From NCBI GenBank assembly GCA_029706075.1, contig JAINUG010000109.1, forward strand, positions 1,206,501-1,270,500: a stretch of 64,000 nt of DNA, given 5' to 3'. Below the pieces are notes generated by a model. It was given only the letters and a program-made list of their open reading frames with translations, was not told the DNA's origin and ran no database searches. Source of the stretch: Aldrovandia affinis (taxonomy: Eukaryota > Chordata > Actinopteri > Notacanthiformes > Halosauridae). Below are positions 13,458-26,924 of this stretch, piece after piece; position 1 is the stretch's first letter, and every line of letters begins with the position of its first letter. Both the position numbers and the translations under genes were made by a program.

Positions 13458-13646
13458 ATAGTCCCACATATTGAAGAAAACTGGATAGTCCCACATATTG
13501 AAGAAAGCCAGATAGTCCCACATATTGCAGAAAGCCAGATAGTCCCACATATTGCAGAAAGCCAGATAGTCCCACATATTGCAGAAATCTAGATAGTCCC
13601 ACGTACTGCAGAAATCCAGATAGTCCCACATATTGCAGAAATACAG
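13458..13646. repeat. 27-bp minisatellite, seven units
   Basis: Seven consecutive 27-base units of the form ATAGTCCCACATATTGCAGA plus seven variable bases. Unit length is constant. Because 27 is a multiple of 3, both minus-strand frames stay open (nine-residue periods with MWDYL), but nothing suggests translation. Confidence 0.95.
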
Positions 13647-15060
13647 ACCCACCATACTTAAGAGGTGTCGGCTTATATGGCTTATTTTTATTCATTCATT
13701 TTTATTTTTTTATTTTTTTATTTTTCACTGGATAAACCTTGTTCAATAATGCAACAGCAGTATCCCTCTTGAGATTAAGTATAGAAGGGAAATTTCTTCC
13801 TGGCTATTTATCTAAAATATGGATCTCTAGCAGGTGCATTGGTGCACAGTAAAATGATAACAGTAGCTTTGACAGAATATATTTGCAGATAAGAAGCAGA
13901 ACTTGAGGCACATTCAAAAACACTGGTAGCTAAAGCACACATAGTGTTTGGTCCTCAAGATCTACTGGTTGTGGAGGCTCCTTCACTAACACACCTGACT
14001 TCATGAATCCCTTCACTAGCACACCGTTCATTAATCAAATGCTTAGTTAGTGCTGGGCTGGAACAAAACCCTGCACATCCAGTGGGTCTCCAGGACAAAA
14101 CCTAGGCACCCCTGATATACAGACTACACAGAAGCTATTTTTCGGTAATGATTTTAAACATTTATCAAAAAGCAAGACTGGCCTTACAGTCAAAATTGTA
14201 TGGGGGATACATGCATAATGTATGAAAGTGTTCCCGATTCATAAGAGTGTGAACATGTTCCACAGGTTATGTTCTTTCCTAAACTGTAGATTGTAACTGT
14301 ACACTGCATCTCCACCGTGTGCATTCCTCGTGTTAATAATGGACCAAACAAAATGGCAACGATAACATTTGAAGAAATGGTCTTTGAAAGCTGAACCCTG
14401 TGTGCACAAGGTCTCTATCATCTTGCATTCTCCCCATACTGTTATTGATTTCCTCATTCTGAAGATAATGACTTTCTTCCCTGTAATATATTTAGGACTT
14501 TTGATACAGTCTCTTCTTGACGTGACCTATGTTCATTGTCAAGAGAAAAAAAAGGAATGACTTTACCGTCTTCATTTTAATCAAAAGGCCTTTTATTGCA
14601 CTTTAAGATGTAACGCTGCTACTCGCTTTCACAGAGGCTTCATGAATATTTATGTTCAACGGCTGAATGAGGTGAGATGTAATCATATTTCAGACCACTA
14701 AAGGAGAAATGAGTCACTCATTCCAGTACACTGCAAAGGGGCCTCCGGTAACTATCCAGAAACAAGCAGATAGGTTTAGATATTAACATAACTATTGTAC
14801 TACTCTATACGGTGCAGTTAATAAAGAAAGATGATCAAATCATAGTTGAAAAATCCCTGGACCCAACCCCTAATTATTTAAAAAAAAGTAATAAAGCAGT
14901 AGCAATACATCCATTCCAAATGTAAAATATTTTAAAACAGTGCCCTCACATGACCTGGCTTAGGCCATACAGTTTTTTTTACAATAAGGTATGTTAATTT
15001 CAGACTAATATTAGGCATTGGGTGAACATTGTTAATTTGAGGTCTACAAGTGCTCTACAA
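13647..15060. other. non-coding; one common repeat fragment
   Basis: About 14040-14115 matches, in minus orientation, the repeat at 3262. The rest is unique-looking. A homopolymer-rich T tract lies near 13680-13725. Confidence 0.5.
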
Positions 15061-15170
15061 CAGTAGCGATTCCTCGGCTTGAAATAAAGGAGACTGAAAC
15101 CCATACCTTTAAACCGATGATCACTCTCACTCTATTTCCATTTATGTTCCTTGATTAGCAATCAATAAAT
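15061..15170. repeat. partial copy of the inverted-repeat element at 52402
   Basis: Begins CAGTAGCGATTCCTCGGCTT and continues with GACTGAAACCCATACCTTTA, closely matching the left end of 52402-52722. The matching right end is not visible, so this is a half copy. Confidence 0.6.
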
Positions 15171-16584
15171 ACATTTGCTGAATAATCAATACCAATAGTT
15201 ATAGCTTCCCAATTTCCAAATTTTGCAAAAGCATTTTTCTTTACATTAAAAATGTTTTGTAGCATTTTCTTACATCTACAGATTGTCTGAACTTGTAGAT
15301 AAATGGCCCATCCTGCCTATGAAATGGGCCTACATTTTTTTTTTTTGACATATGCACGGTAAATAATGACCTCATTCCTCTGTAATAGTGGAGCTTTGTG
15401 TCCGTGCAAACAGGCAGCCCTCTCTGCGGGTCAGTGGGGGATTTTACTGATTATCTCATATTTATCGGCATTGTCTTTTTGTCTTTGCATTCCTAGCAAG
15501 GGTGTAGAAATATGAAACCATAATAAGACTTCACGGCATTGAACCCTGTAATGTTCCTGTATAATTGTCTGTCGATATCTCAGTGTTTGCATGAGATCAG
15601 GCAGCGACTGAGAGACGCATCATTAAATAGTACACTCATATTCTCTGACCCAGATCCCATCTTCGCATTTGTGATGTCTACAAATACAATATTTGTTTTT
15701 CCATCTTTGATACCCAGAGAAAATGTGTATATATTCAATTAATGATCCAAACATGGCCATATCTATGTTTTTTACATTTTTCTTTGCTAAAAATCTAAAG
15801 TTGTATCCAAGTGTGGTGTAGACAACACTATACTTTTTCTCAACATAAAACTTTATCTTAAAGTCGGTGTCTTTTGAAAGGCAACTGACTAAATGGGGGG
15901 CGAGCCGATGGAGAAACAATAAGATTTGCATTGCGACAAGGCTAATATTACAGTCATCTGAGAGTGCAGACAATTCCTTGTCAATAAAGTCTCCAGCCCC
16001 AGATTGAATAAAAACATAAGAAAATCTATACTATTACTAAGCATGATTCACGAGAGGCAAGCAGATGACACTCAACTCTGAAACTGTAACTTGGGATCAA
16101 ATTTACCTAATAATGCAGACAATAAATATGTTTTTTCTAAAGAGAAACAGTCCAACCAAATACTATCTATAATCCACAACACAGGACTCAACACAGGTTG
16201 AACAGCCCAAATAGGCAAAGAAACAAGATGCTGAAACAACCAAGGACACATACTAAAATATGTCATTATTTTGTAGAAATGTTGTGTTTTGTAACACACG
16301 ATGCATTAATTAAGATACATTGCAAGGAATAACTAGTAAATCGTCCAGTCATCCTGTCAATGCTAAATCACAGGGCCAATGCTAACTTCAGTGTGACTAA
16401 CTATGAGGCATTCAATACACTCGCAGTTGGACTGATGGCATTAATCATTTTCTGTGATCTCAGGGATATATCTAGGCAGTTTTAACATTTAGTTATATTT
16501 GCTGGGCTTATACAGGACTAAATGTCAGATATTTGTTAGAAGCCTAACACAAAGTGAGCTAACCATATAAAAACGTTTCCCTGA
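15171..16584. other. non-coding, unique-looking
   Basis: No repeat recognised. About 15340-15720 is free of simple repeats and has balanced composition, so it is a candidate for conserved non-coding sequence, but I have no alignment to support that. Confidence 0.45.
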
Positions 16585-16870
16585 GGGGGCTGCTGGGTGG
16601 CTCATCCTGTTAAGGCACTGTTCTAGTGTGTGGATGAGCCCCACGGTCTGCATGCCATTAAGGCACTGTTGTAGCATGTGGTTGAGCCCTACTGTCTGGT
16701 ATCATATCCAGACCTGCCACTGAAGACGGTGGCCAGCAACCCGCAGGGCAACACGTAATTGGCGGCAGCGTTGCCCAGCGAATGGAGGGATTCAATTGGC
16801 CCCATGTCTCGTCGCGCACCGGTGACCCCATCTGGTCAATTAAGCACCCACAACCTGCCTGTATAAAGCT
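16585..16870 (+). repeat. dispersed tRNA-like SINE-type repeat
   Basis: The tRNA-like head (GGTGGCTCATCCTGTTAAGG) is followed by a second partial copy of the same roughly 48-base segment, then a box-B-like ATATCCAGACC and a GC-richer body. The head segment, reversed, is the unit of the tandem array at 23122. Family name unknown. Confidence 0.55.
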
Positions 16871-18539
16871 GCACATTAAGTGTCTTCCTCTGACTCATGC
16901 TTGTGCAAGCTTCACTTGTAGACTGCGGCATGAAAAGAAGCAGTTGCTGATATCATATTTTTTTCGGAGGAGAAATATGTGAAAGACGCTCTCCTGAATT
17001 GACAGCGGAGGTTGCAGCAAGTGTGGCTTAGAATATGATTGGCCCTTCCAAATTGGAAGAAAAAGGGGGATAGCATTTTAAAAGTTTCCACAGATCGGGT
17101 GATGCGATTCATTTTGACTATGCTCCTGTCTAAAAGCCAGTAGAACCTGGTAACTGGAAGCTTTTCTTTTTTTGTTGAAAGGTTATGCACTCAAGTATTA
17201 ATAAAAGCGCACTCAGATGGAAGTACACAACAGATATTAACTCTTTTTTTCCACTCAGGTAACAGCTCTGGTAACAGCTCTCTGAACAGAATACTCTTCA
17301 GCTTCAACCGAGAAACTGAATTCAATACAGGCAGACTATTAAAGTTGCCAGACTTACTGTATGCAATAAGCATCTGAATAAAAATAAAGACATACGGGGA
17401 GCTAACGGCTGCATGGCATTTTTCTTGCAGGCATAATGTATTCAGAAACTCTATACCTGAAGTACTGCTATTTTTGTCCAACATGCCCCGTGGTATATTG
17501 CTCCATCTTGTTCATTTGTATTCAGTGACAGAAATTTCAGTACGCCGTTACAATTGATCACATCTCAGGGAAGAAGAAGAGAAAAAAAAGACGCATGAAT
17601 TCCCACTACTAAACAAGCCAAGTGCCTTACAAGTACGATTTAATTTCTCAACATGGATGTCGACATCCTGCTGAAACCTTGTTATGGCCTCAATACAGAA
17701 TTATCTGTAATTCATCTGTAGCAGTACACCCCCCAACTCCCCCTTCTTACCTTGGAATGTATTGAACGCGATGAAAAATAAGTTGCATGGAATACAAGAT
17801 GGAGTCCTTAGACCCGGGGGATGCATATGATGCAAGGAAGGAAACTTAAAACACTGCAATAGTCTGCCCCCGATGCTGTCTTATCAGACTCTCAGACTAC
17901 TGGGACTGCAATCTCAAAAGCTCCTGATATCTTAGTGGGTCAAACCCTTTACAATTATAGTCATAGTCTGACAGGAAAATAAAGCGGACGTGTGCACGGT
18001 CGAAGGAAATACTACCTACTGCTACCGAGCTTTTAAAAAATGTCTTCCTTTGTTTTTACTGTGGACACAATAGAAATAATATTATATTGGATTTAAAAAA
18101 GATATGTTGTTGGTCGCATAGAGGAAATAAATTCAACGCACTGCCAGATGGAAGTGAAATCTGTTCAAGTTGAGCTCACTTTGCACGCAATTATTATATT
18201 GCTGGTCAATTGTGACTGGAAAGATATAAATGCTAGAATCATCTGTAAATTGGTCCAGGTCTAAATCCAGCTAAGCCATGATATGAGTATTGATTGGTTT
18301 TAATCAAATGTAAGAGAGCAATACACAAAACAAACACTGTGCTAAATTACAGTAGACATCTTTTTTTTCCTCAAATGCCAGCTAAATGCCAGCTCATATC
18401 AGATGAATTAATCACATGAAGAGAGCAGCATGTGATTGAGTGTATTAAAATACACACATGGCATTGCAGAGCTGGTGGACCTATGCCAGTAATCATAAAT
18501 TGGAATTATAAATCACTTCATTAAACATTTTGTAACCAA
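16871..18539. other. non-coding, nothing recognised
   Basis: Unique-looking sequence without domain-bearing frames or recognised repeats. Confidence 0.5.
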
Positions 18540-18705
18540 TTTAAGAACATACGAATACATAATGACAAAGAACAGGCCGCTCGGCCCATCTAGGCTCGTC
18601 ATTTCCTAGTGTAAAGAATATCCTGTACTCCATCAAGCCTGGACTTCAGACTACCCCAAGTGTTTCTGCCTCCACTAACTGACCTGGCAAGCTGATCTAA
18701 CATTG
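18540..18705 (+). repeat. interspersed repeat of the AAGAACATACGAATACATAA type
   Basis: Contains the stretch CGGCCCATCTAGGCTCGT and then CATCAAGCCTGGACTTCAGA. A second copy lies at about 43772-43995. Similar repeats are common in basal ray-finned fishes; I do not know the family name. Confidence 0.55.
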
Positions 18706-19357
18706 TTGCTGCTGTCAGCTTGACAATAACTGAAAGTGGCCAATTGGAACTTGTTTAGTGATGCGTAGTGGCTTGTACAAGAAAGCTTCACTTTGCATTA
18801 TACATTCAATGTCGTAGTTCTCTGTTTCAAACTCTGTCCCTGTAGGAGCAGGGCAGTAAACACAGCTCGTAGGGCTTTCACCTGAGGTTCTCTCTCCCAG
18901 TCTATCGGACACTGAAACTGCAAGCATATGCCAGATAATGCCATTGCAGAGACAAAACTGATTTAATTCAGAGACCTTGGAACTGAGCATCTGTGTGCAA
19001 TCATGTGCCAATTTCCCAGAAAACACAGTCAGAGGATCTCAGTGGACTATCAAAGACACTCGGATACAGAAAAGGGCTGCTGACCTCATCCACATGCTGC
19101 TTCCAGTAAGGCATTTCTATCTTATGCTAAGCATAATGTTCCTTAATTTATTATATTATATTACAAGCTATATGACAGGATAGCAGGTACACTAAGGTGT
19201 TCTCATCACAATAAACACTTTGGGCCCTTGTTCCACCTGCTTTTCTTTTTTTGTGTGGAAATAAATCATCATGAGTTGTTACTTGCATACGACAAGTGTG
19301 ACAACATGGATTGTTGTGACAATCATTGTAGCATATAATTGTATATTTTTGAATATA
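18706..19357. other. non-coding, nothing recognised
   Basis: Unique-looking. The 103-codon minus frame at 18715-19026 has no recognised domain. Confidence 0.5.
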
Positions 19358-20302
19358 CAGGCAGTCCCCGGGTTACGAACGTCCGGCTTACGGACAACTC
19401 GTACTTATGAACGGACTGCTATAATGCCTATTATGTTAAAAAAATTGAGTTAAATACAATGGTTCGCAATAACGAATGCATGCACTACTTTGTGATGCTC
19501 ATGAAAACATTGTGTGGTTTCAGCGGTTCGTCGGCTCAAGGAACAGAGATCACCGTCCGTTGTTTTAAGTCAGATCACGGTCCCGTTTTTCTCTTTCTCT
19601 TACCCTTACAACGATGCCTCCAAAGCGTAAATCTGATGCAAGTGCTGGAGATGCATCAAAGAAAAGGAAAACAATCACCATGGAAAGTAAGGTTGAAATA
19701 ATAAAGAGATCGGAGAGAGGTGAAACGCCATCAGCCATTGGGAAAGCATTAGGCTACAGCCGATCAACGATCGTTTTTTTAAAAACAATTTTAAAAGACA
19801 AAGGGAGAACACTGGATTGGAGCATGTGAAAGGCCATGCCCCGATGAATGCCATGATTATTACCAAGCAACGCAGTGGTTTCATTATTGAGATATAAAGG
19901 CTATTGATAATTTTGATAGAAGACCAAAATCAGCGTAATATGCCTATTAGCCTTTATTTAGTGCAAGAAAAGGCTTGAAGCCTTTCTTTAATGTTTTTTT
20001 TACAGTACAGTACTGTATGTACATAGTTACTTTTATTATTACTGTATTATTATTCATAATATTACAGTATTGTTATTATTACAATATTATTATGTACTGA
20101 ATGTTATGTTTAAGATGTTTTATTGTATTTTGAAGTTTTTCTTAAATGTTTTATATGCACAGAAAGGTAAAATAAATACTATACTAAGACAAACATTTGA
20201 CTAAGTGACGATTAAATGTATGTACCTGTTCTGACTTACATACAAATTCGACTTAAAGACAGACTTAAGAACGGATCTTGTTCATAAACCGGGGACTGCC
20301 TG
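19358..20302 (+). mobile_element. pogo/Tigger-type DNA transposon, non-autonomous
   Basis: The ends are inverted repeats: left CAGGCAGTCCCCGGGTTACG, right (reversed) CAGGCAGTCCCCGGTTTATG. The element is flanked by TA at 19356-19357 and 20303-20304, the target site of Tc1/mariner/pogo elements. Length 945 bases, against 2 kb or more for complete Tigger elements, so much of the transposase is deleted. Confidence 0.88.
19614..19991 (+). pseudogene. Tigger/pogo transposase N-terminal remnant
   Basis: The frame starts MPPKRKSDASAGDASKKRK and continues with VEIIKRSERGETPSAIGKAL, a CENP-B-type helix-turn-helix as in Tigger transposases. After about residue 65 the match moves to another frame (EHVKGHAPMNAMIITKQRSG) and later to IEDQNQRNMPISLYLVQEKA, so at least one frameshift and stops break it. 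The DDE catalytic domain is absent. It lies inside the TIR-bounded element at 19358-20302. Confidence 0.8.
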
Positions 20303-21909
20303 TATATATATACTGCTTAATTAACTCAGGAACAACACCTGTGGGAGCATATATATATATAGATTTTTACAAAAAAAAATGGCTTTTGCAGCCATAATCA
20401 ACTCCCTATTAACCACAAATCTAGTTCTGGAATTATCTGAGCTTGTGACTTTAGGTCACTGGCGAGGCCCTGGTTAATTTTACCATGACAATAGAGCTAG
20501 CGAACAATTCAGAGCTCGAATATTTGTCTTCCCTTTTCCCCTGGGGTGAGAATCCATCCAGGGGCCTTCCTCCGCCGCGTGTTTCAGACATCTGTAATTG
20601 GGTGTAAATGCAGCTGGTTGTAGGTGTGGACCCATCATTATGGGCCTCCATCATGGATAGCCTTGGGCTACAGAAAGACAATTAGGCCCAAATGGAAAAT
20701 TGATTTTCATTCATATGGAATGAATGTTTCAGACAAGTCATGCAATAAATAACATCTGCAAAACGTCCAGCCGGTACCCCCACTCCTTCCTCTTTTCTGT
20801 TGTTCCTTCTTCGGCAGGCCAAGGACGCAATGGGCCGCAAATGAAATGACCACGCACACACGTCTCTGAAGCCGCGACCCGTGCCCTATATATGCGCATT
20901 GAGGTTATATATAGCCTGGCAGGGTTCTGCTTACAACCTATAAGGGCAAAGGTTCCTGGGTACAGATCACATTATTGTAAGTAATACACCAGCCAAGGTT
21001 AGACTGTACTGTGCCATGCAAATCTCCTGGAATCAAATGGGCGAACGGCGAGGTCACCTTAAGGGAGAGCGATTTTGTTTATTTATTTAATTACATTTAT
21101 TTATTTATTTATTTAGTTCAGTGTGCCAGACTCTAACTGGTGTGACTTACTTGGCTCTTTAAGGGTGTGCGTGTGTGGGGGTGGGGGGGCTCTGTGTGTC
21201 TGAGTGTTTCTGAGTGCAATTTTGTGAAAAGAGGACAACTCATTTTGTTTTGTTTTCCCCACTGCATTATGGGTAAGAAAAGCTTCCCATTTAAGCCTTT
21301 TACCATAGCCATAAGTGAAAGAATCATGCAGAACCATCTAAACCATTTGTCTGAATGTACTGCACAAAGCACAAAGCAAAAATGAACAGTTTTTCATGGA
21401 AAAATATTTTCTAAAAATGTTTTTAAACACATTATAACCTTGATATGTTTGCTCGATATATGGAGTTTTTCTCCCCAGATAGGATTCCAGAAAAGGCTGG
21501 TAAATGTTAGAGCTGCAGTTTCAAGTTCTTTTTTTTATATGTATTTTTTAGGGATAGTTTTCTATGAATCTTATGAGATTTACAGCTCACAATCCTCCAT
21601 CTTGAATATATAATCTCATCACATCTCATACACATCAACAACATCACATCTCACACAATCAACAGGCCTTCTGCTCATATTTGTATGACTATATATTGTT
21701 TGGGAATAGTACTAAGATGTACAAAAAAACATACATATTGCATATACATTGCATTACGAAAAATGCAATGTACATGTTCCTATATTGTTAATGGACTTTT
21801 GTAAAGAGTTTATTTTCCTACATCCTGTTCAAGGTTATATTACACACTATAGACATAATAATCAATAGGAATGATACAGCAATCACTTATGTCTACTCTA
21901 TGAAGAATG

Positions 21910-21910
<1 letters not shown>
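20303..21910. other. non-coding, unique-looking
   Basis: No gene. About 20440-20760 is complex sequence that includes a CATATG-centred near-palindrome around 20708-20725, so it is a candidate conserved element, unverified. AT-rich simple sequence lies near 21075-21115. Confidence 0.45.

Positions 21911-21952
<42 letters not shown>
21911..21952. repeat. AT microsatellite
   Basis: About 20 AT dinucleotides, followed by further interrupted AT/TATG runs to about 22035. Confidence 0.95.
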
Positions 21953-21955
<3 letters not shown>

Positions 21956-22601
21956 TCACATGGTATATATGTATAAGAATATATATATATATATTTATAT
22001 TCACACAGTATACGTATACTGTATGTATGTATATATGCATGGTTGTGCAGTTTATTTTTGGAAGGAGCAGATACATAATTATTATGGCTAATTCATAACA
22101 ATGTAGCCTACTTTTTAATTATTTGTGAGTACGATGTCCATTCTTTTACATGTATTATTTAAATCATTATTACCAACATATTAGCTGTCTGGTAACGGGC
22201 TCTAAAAAAACAAAAACAGATCTCAAAACAAAAATGGCAATACTGTCATTCTTCACCATTACAGCTGCTCTACCTGCTGCATACACAAATTAATATGAGT
22301 TGGAATTCTGGGATTTGCCTGATATATAAAATCACAGTGCGGTGTTACGGCATGGTCACAAGACCACTGATCTGCATTATATATAAGTGCATTCTTCAAA
22401 AATACCCTTTACTTTTCTTTATTTAACCTCTTGAAGCTAAAAGCAGGCATTAGACTAGCTACACAACCCCACAAGAGCACATTCCATACTCATGGGATCC
22501 CCATTTCGCCTGGAGCCTGATTCTGTCCGTGTTCTCTCAGAGCATAGTAATGTGGAGTCCTCCTATCTCACATTATAGCAGACTCCTACAGAGAGTTTCA
22601 C
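21953..22601. other. non-coding, nothing recognised
   Basis: AT-rich, unique-looking; no family recognised. Confidence 0.5.
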
Positions 22602-22796
22602 CTCCACATTTACATTTAAGACATTATGCAGAGCGGTTTACACAGTTTACATTTCTTCACATACAATCCATTTATACAGCTGTATATTTACTCAAGCAGT
22701 TCAGGTTAATTACCTTGCTCAGTGCGCCACCTGGGAGTCAAACTTGCAACCTTTGCATTACAGGCCTGGCTCCCTAACCATTATACTACACTGCCG
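22602..22796 (-). mobile_element. tRNA-derived SINE with L2-type tail, copy 5
   Basis: Same family, minus orientation. The tail is degenerate (GACATTATGCAGAGCGGTTT). The body ATACAATCCATTTATACAGC and the head end CCATTATACTACACTGCCG are clear. Confidence 0.8.
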
Positions 22797-23121
22797 ACTC
22801 TCCCTCCTCTCTCTTCCTTCAGGAACTTTTACGATCCAAATGTTAAAAATATAAAACCCCTTCCTGCTGACACAACTCCTCGTAGGACTACTTGCTGAGG
22901 ATATAAGCATTTGTGTACGCCTACACCTATGTTATGTAGTCAAGTCATGCAAACATGCGTGAAAGGAAGAATTTTTTTTCCGACAAGAACATTTCTGCTC
23001 AATGAGACGAGGACAACCCAGCTGGCTGAATCTATCCCTCCCTGGGTGATGCTATGCCAATAATGCATCGCTCTGTGGGTCTGCTGGCCACAGTCGACAC
23101 TGGCATGGTCTGGCTTTGATA

Positions 23122-23446
23122 CATCCACACACTAGAACAGTGCTTTAACAGGGTGCAGACCGTGGGGATCATCCACACACTAGAACAGTGCCTTAACAGG
23201 ATGCAGACTGTGGGGCTGCTCCACACAATAGAACAGTGCCTTAACAGGATGCAGACTGTGGGGCTCATCAATACACTAGAAGAGTGCCTTACAGGATGCA
23301 TACCATGGGGCCCATCCACACACTAGAACAGTGCCTTAACAGGATGCATACCACAGGACCCATCCACACACTAAAACAATACCTGAACAGGATGCAGATC
23401 ATGGGGCTCATCCACACACTAGAACAGTGCTTTAACAGGATTCCCA
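23122..23446. repeat. 48-bp tandem array, about seven units
   Basis: Units of about 48 bases of the form CATCCACACACTAGAACAGT then a variable rest; the fourth is 47 bases. The array matches, reversed, the tRNA-like head of the dispersed repeat at 16585. The 16-codon period leaves a minus-strand frame open; translation is unlikely. Confidence 0.9.
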
Positions 23447-23459
23447 GCAGCCCCAGAAA

Positions 23460-26400
23460 GCTTTTAAACCAATGAAAAATCCCACAGGAAAACTACAGCA
23501 CAAAGATAGACTGGGAAATGTTGATCATCAACATTGGTGTGTCCAAGCAATGATCTATAATGCATCTATTTCATAACGTGTGTAAAAAGTAATCAAATTA
23601 TTATTTATGTCATCTTGAAATGGGGGGCTTACATCAAAAATAATGAATGATAATTATCATTGTGTCTGTCACAAATGGGATCTTGAATGGATATGGGAAA
23701 GATCATAACCAGGCCACATAGAATTAGTTCTAATGAGTTCTAATAGAATGAGTAATCTAACATGTTTCTAACATTCACCACATTCTCTCATTGACCAAAC
23801 AATATTACCCAGGACTCTTAGGAGCAAGGACCATTATTCAACCCAAGGCACAGCTTACAAAAGTCTAAACAGACACAGTAGTAAAATTGTGTTTTCGTCT
23901 GGTGCATGCTTTTATCATATGCACAAAGAAACAGTTGAAACCTTGTCAAGGTTACTCACTATCAGCCCATTGATGTGTCCTTAGAGATTTCACACATCGC
24001 AGTTAATGGTGCACTAATGATACTCTTACCATGGGCTTTTGTAGGACTAGTAGATACAGCCTTGTTGACAATGGTCGTAAATGCACTTCAACACTTTTTC
24101 AGAAGATCCTGAACAAGCCCTATAAGAGGTCAACTACAATGTCATTAACTATGACATCATCCATGGGGGCATCAACGTTGAGTGTTTGATCTTTCTTTGC
24201 TCATTCGTCTGGCATTGCAAACTTGTAGAAAACAAAAGGACGCATGACAGAAATGGTAGGTTTGAGAAGGCATAAATTAGGCAAAATGTCTGACCGGCAT
24301 TTCTTGTGTTAAGATTCATTCAAAGAGAAAACACATGAGAACCATTAATACTTTCATACACAGGAGGATGAAACAAAGCCCTTACTATTGTCAGTTGTGT
24401 GGGTGTGGTCATGATGCAGTGTTCATATCTTAATGTCTGCTATCTTTTCGATCCTGTTTGAAATAATTAGCATGTTTTATTACTATTAAGCAGATGCTAA
24501 TGGCCCACTGTTCTCAATTACACTAATGCATGCCTCATTTATTATACATAAGAAGACCTTTTTTTTGGTGGGTGGGGGTTAGTAAGTACCAAATTGCTTC
24601 CTGTGTCTCGTTAGGCTCCCCTTGTGGTATAGACAATTTCAGAAATTACTCTATGATACAAATCATTCCTTGGTGAACCTATTCTTACAAGGGTCATTAG
24701 TTAGGCTTTGTCCCCTTTTTCCTCTAAGTTTGGTCACATTTAATTTCACGACTACTGTCACCAACCAAAGTGACTGTTTGGGAAACTCTTTGCATTTTTT
24801 TAATGTATTTATTTATTTAGCTATTAAATATTTGATTCAGTAACTGAAGCTGAGTGGCACGGACAGGGGAGGACAGGGAACCAGCTGAGGAAGCAGGTGG
24901 GGTCCACAGGTGAAGTGGTGGAGGTGAGAGTACTCATCATTCGCTGACCTGATGCTAGCAGCCTGCAAACTTTTCCATTGTCACTTCCAGTGGGACTATC
25001 AGCTATCAGACAGCCAGACAGTGAGTTTGGCAGTTTTTTCCCCCAAGACAAGCTCATTAACTAGTTAGCTGGCTCGTGACATTTTGAGAAGAATCTGTGC
25101 ATATACCACTTAAAAGTAAAATAAGCCATTTTGTTTCCCTTTAGCTCGTCACCAGGGGAATGGGTAAATACTGTACAAAGCTGGATGTTGAATGCCTTTC
25201 AATCTACATGTTTTCAACTTTTACAATACCCGCTCCAACTCCAACATTCAATCATTCTGTCTTTTGTACCAATTACCTACTTGTCCAAAGCAGTATAAAA
25301 GGAAAGACATTTAAGTAAAATAAATATTTGTTTTAATGTAAACTTAAAAAAGAAGAAGTCCTACCCATAATTGTGAGAGGACACTGTAATATATATTATA
25401 CACTTTATAGTCTAGTATAGTATATGTCCCCTTCAATTAAATGTGTCCCTTAAGAAACATCAATTGACATGATGAAAAACCCCAGCCTAATGGAGCAGAA
25501 ATGTGAGAACAGCAGATGGAAAAGCTTAGGAGGCCAAAAAGTTGTGTGTCTTTTCCGAATGTTCCAACAACTTCATAATGTGAAAATTCCTGTGAAATGC
25601 AAGAACCGCATACGTTTCAGATAAATTATATGTTGGAAAAGAAGTCACTTAAAACTCCATGTTGGATTTATTGATTGTTCAAGCCTCCATCTGCTTGTTT
25701 TAATGCTGAGCAGAGATTTTGACAAATGCGAGCGTTTACCAGGCATGTTTTTCACTGCGTGATTATCAGATGGTTGCTTTTTTCGAACTCGCGTTTTCAC
25801 ACCAAAAAACAACTACTATCAACAGCTCATTAGGGAGTGAGTGATGACAGACCTCCTCTCTGTGCCTGATATTATAATGGCTGTTTTGGGAATGCACAGC
25901 ATGCTAAATTTGTCTTCCAATTTCCCCTTGAAGTACACATGCAGAAAATATGATACCATCGCTAAGCCACAGGGCCTTATCTGCAACTCGCCCACATCAA
26001 TAAACCCAGAATTGTGATAATCCATCTGCTGGGGGACAAAAAGATGACAAATTTCATTATTGAAAGTCTGAGTATACCTAAATACACAATGAAAAAAACT
26101 TGCAGGGAATTTGTATGCATTCTATAGCAGCAGTCTGTGAGTAAATGCTAATCGCTAAATAAAAAATGACAGCGTGGCTGCATGGAAAGCCTACTGTTCT
26201 TGGTTTACTGCAAGGCAGGGCAGGGGAAAACAAATGTAAATGATCAGAAATGGTTGTTATTATTATTTTTGTTAATTGACATTTTGAATTATTCTGATGT
26301 TTTTATTTTCTGTTAATGCTCATCTTTTATAATGTGAGCCATTTAGCAAAAAAACACCAAGCATTTTAATGTTCCATAAGGAAATTAAATGATAAGCTAA

Positions 26401-26919
26401 TGAACAAAAACTGAGCTGTACAAATAATTTTTGTGGCACTGGCAAATATAAAAGGCCTACATTTGTTACATAAACAACAAAAGCTTAAGCATGAAATTAA
26501 ATTGAATATAAAGAATCATTGTGGCTGGGCTGGGGTGTACTACACATTTTGGGATTCAAATAATTCTCTTAAAAACATGCTTTTTTTCTGAAGGATTTCT
26601 GCCACTGACATCCAAGCCTATTCTAATTGGAGGACCCACTGCGGCTGTCGGTGTGGTTTTGGAGCACTGGCAGTGAAAGGAGATGAATACACAGAGCACA
26701 TGACCCTCTGTGTGGAAGGTGCTGACAGTCACAGCCACAGAGGAGGCAGAGACTTTGTGCACTGTAATCATGCTGTAATGCCAGAGCAATGCGTGACACC
26801 GCACTTTAGCAATGAGACACAGTGATCGCAGTGTGCCGCAGTAACCAGGGAGCAAGGCCGTGGCCTCTGCAGATCCATGGCAACAATATTTCCCCTTCAA
26901 GTGACATGACTAGGTCTTT
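23460..26919. other. non-coding, unique-looking
   Basis: 3.4 kb without gene or recognised transposon. About 25540-26060 is repeat-free and of balanced composition, so it is a candidate regulatory sequence, unverified. Confidence 0.45.
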
Positions 26920-26924
26920 GGGGG

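Noticed and set aside
13458..13646. CRISPR-like array
   Set aside because: Repeats are contiguous without spacers and the genome is eukaryotic; also rejected for the 48-bp and 25-bp arrays.
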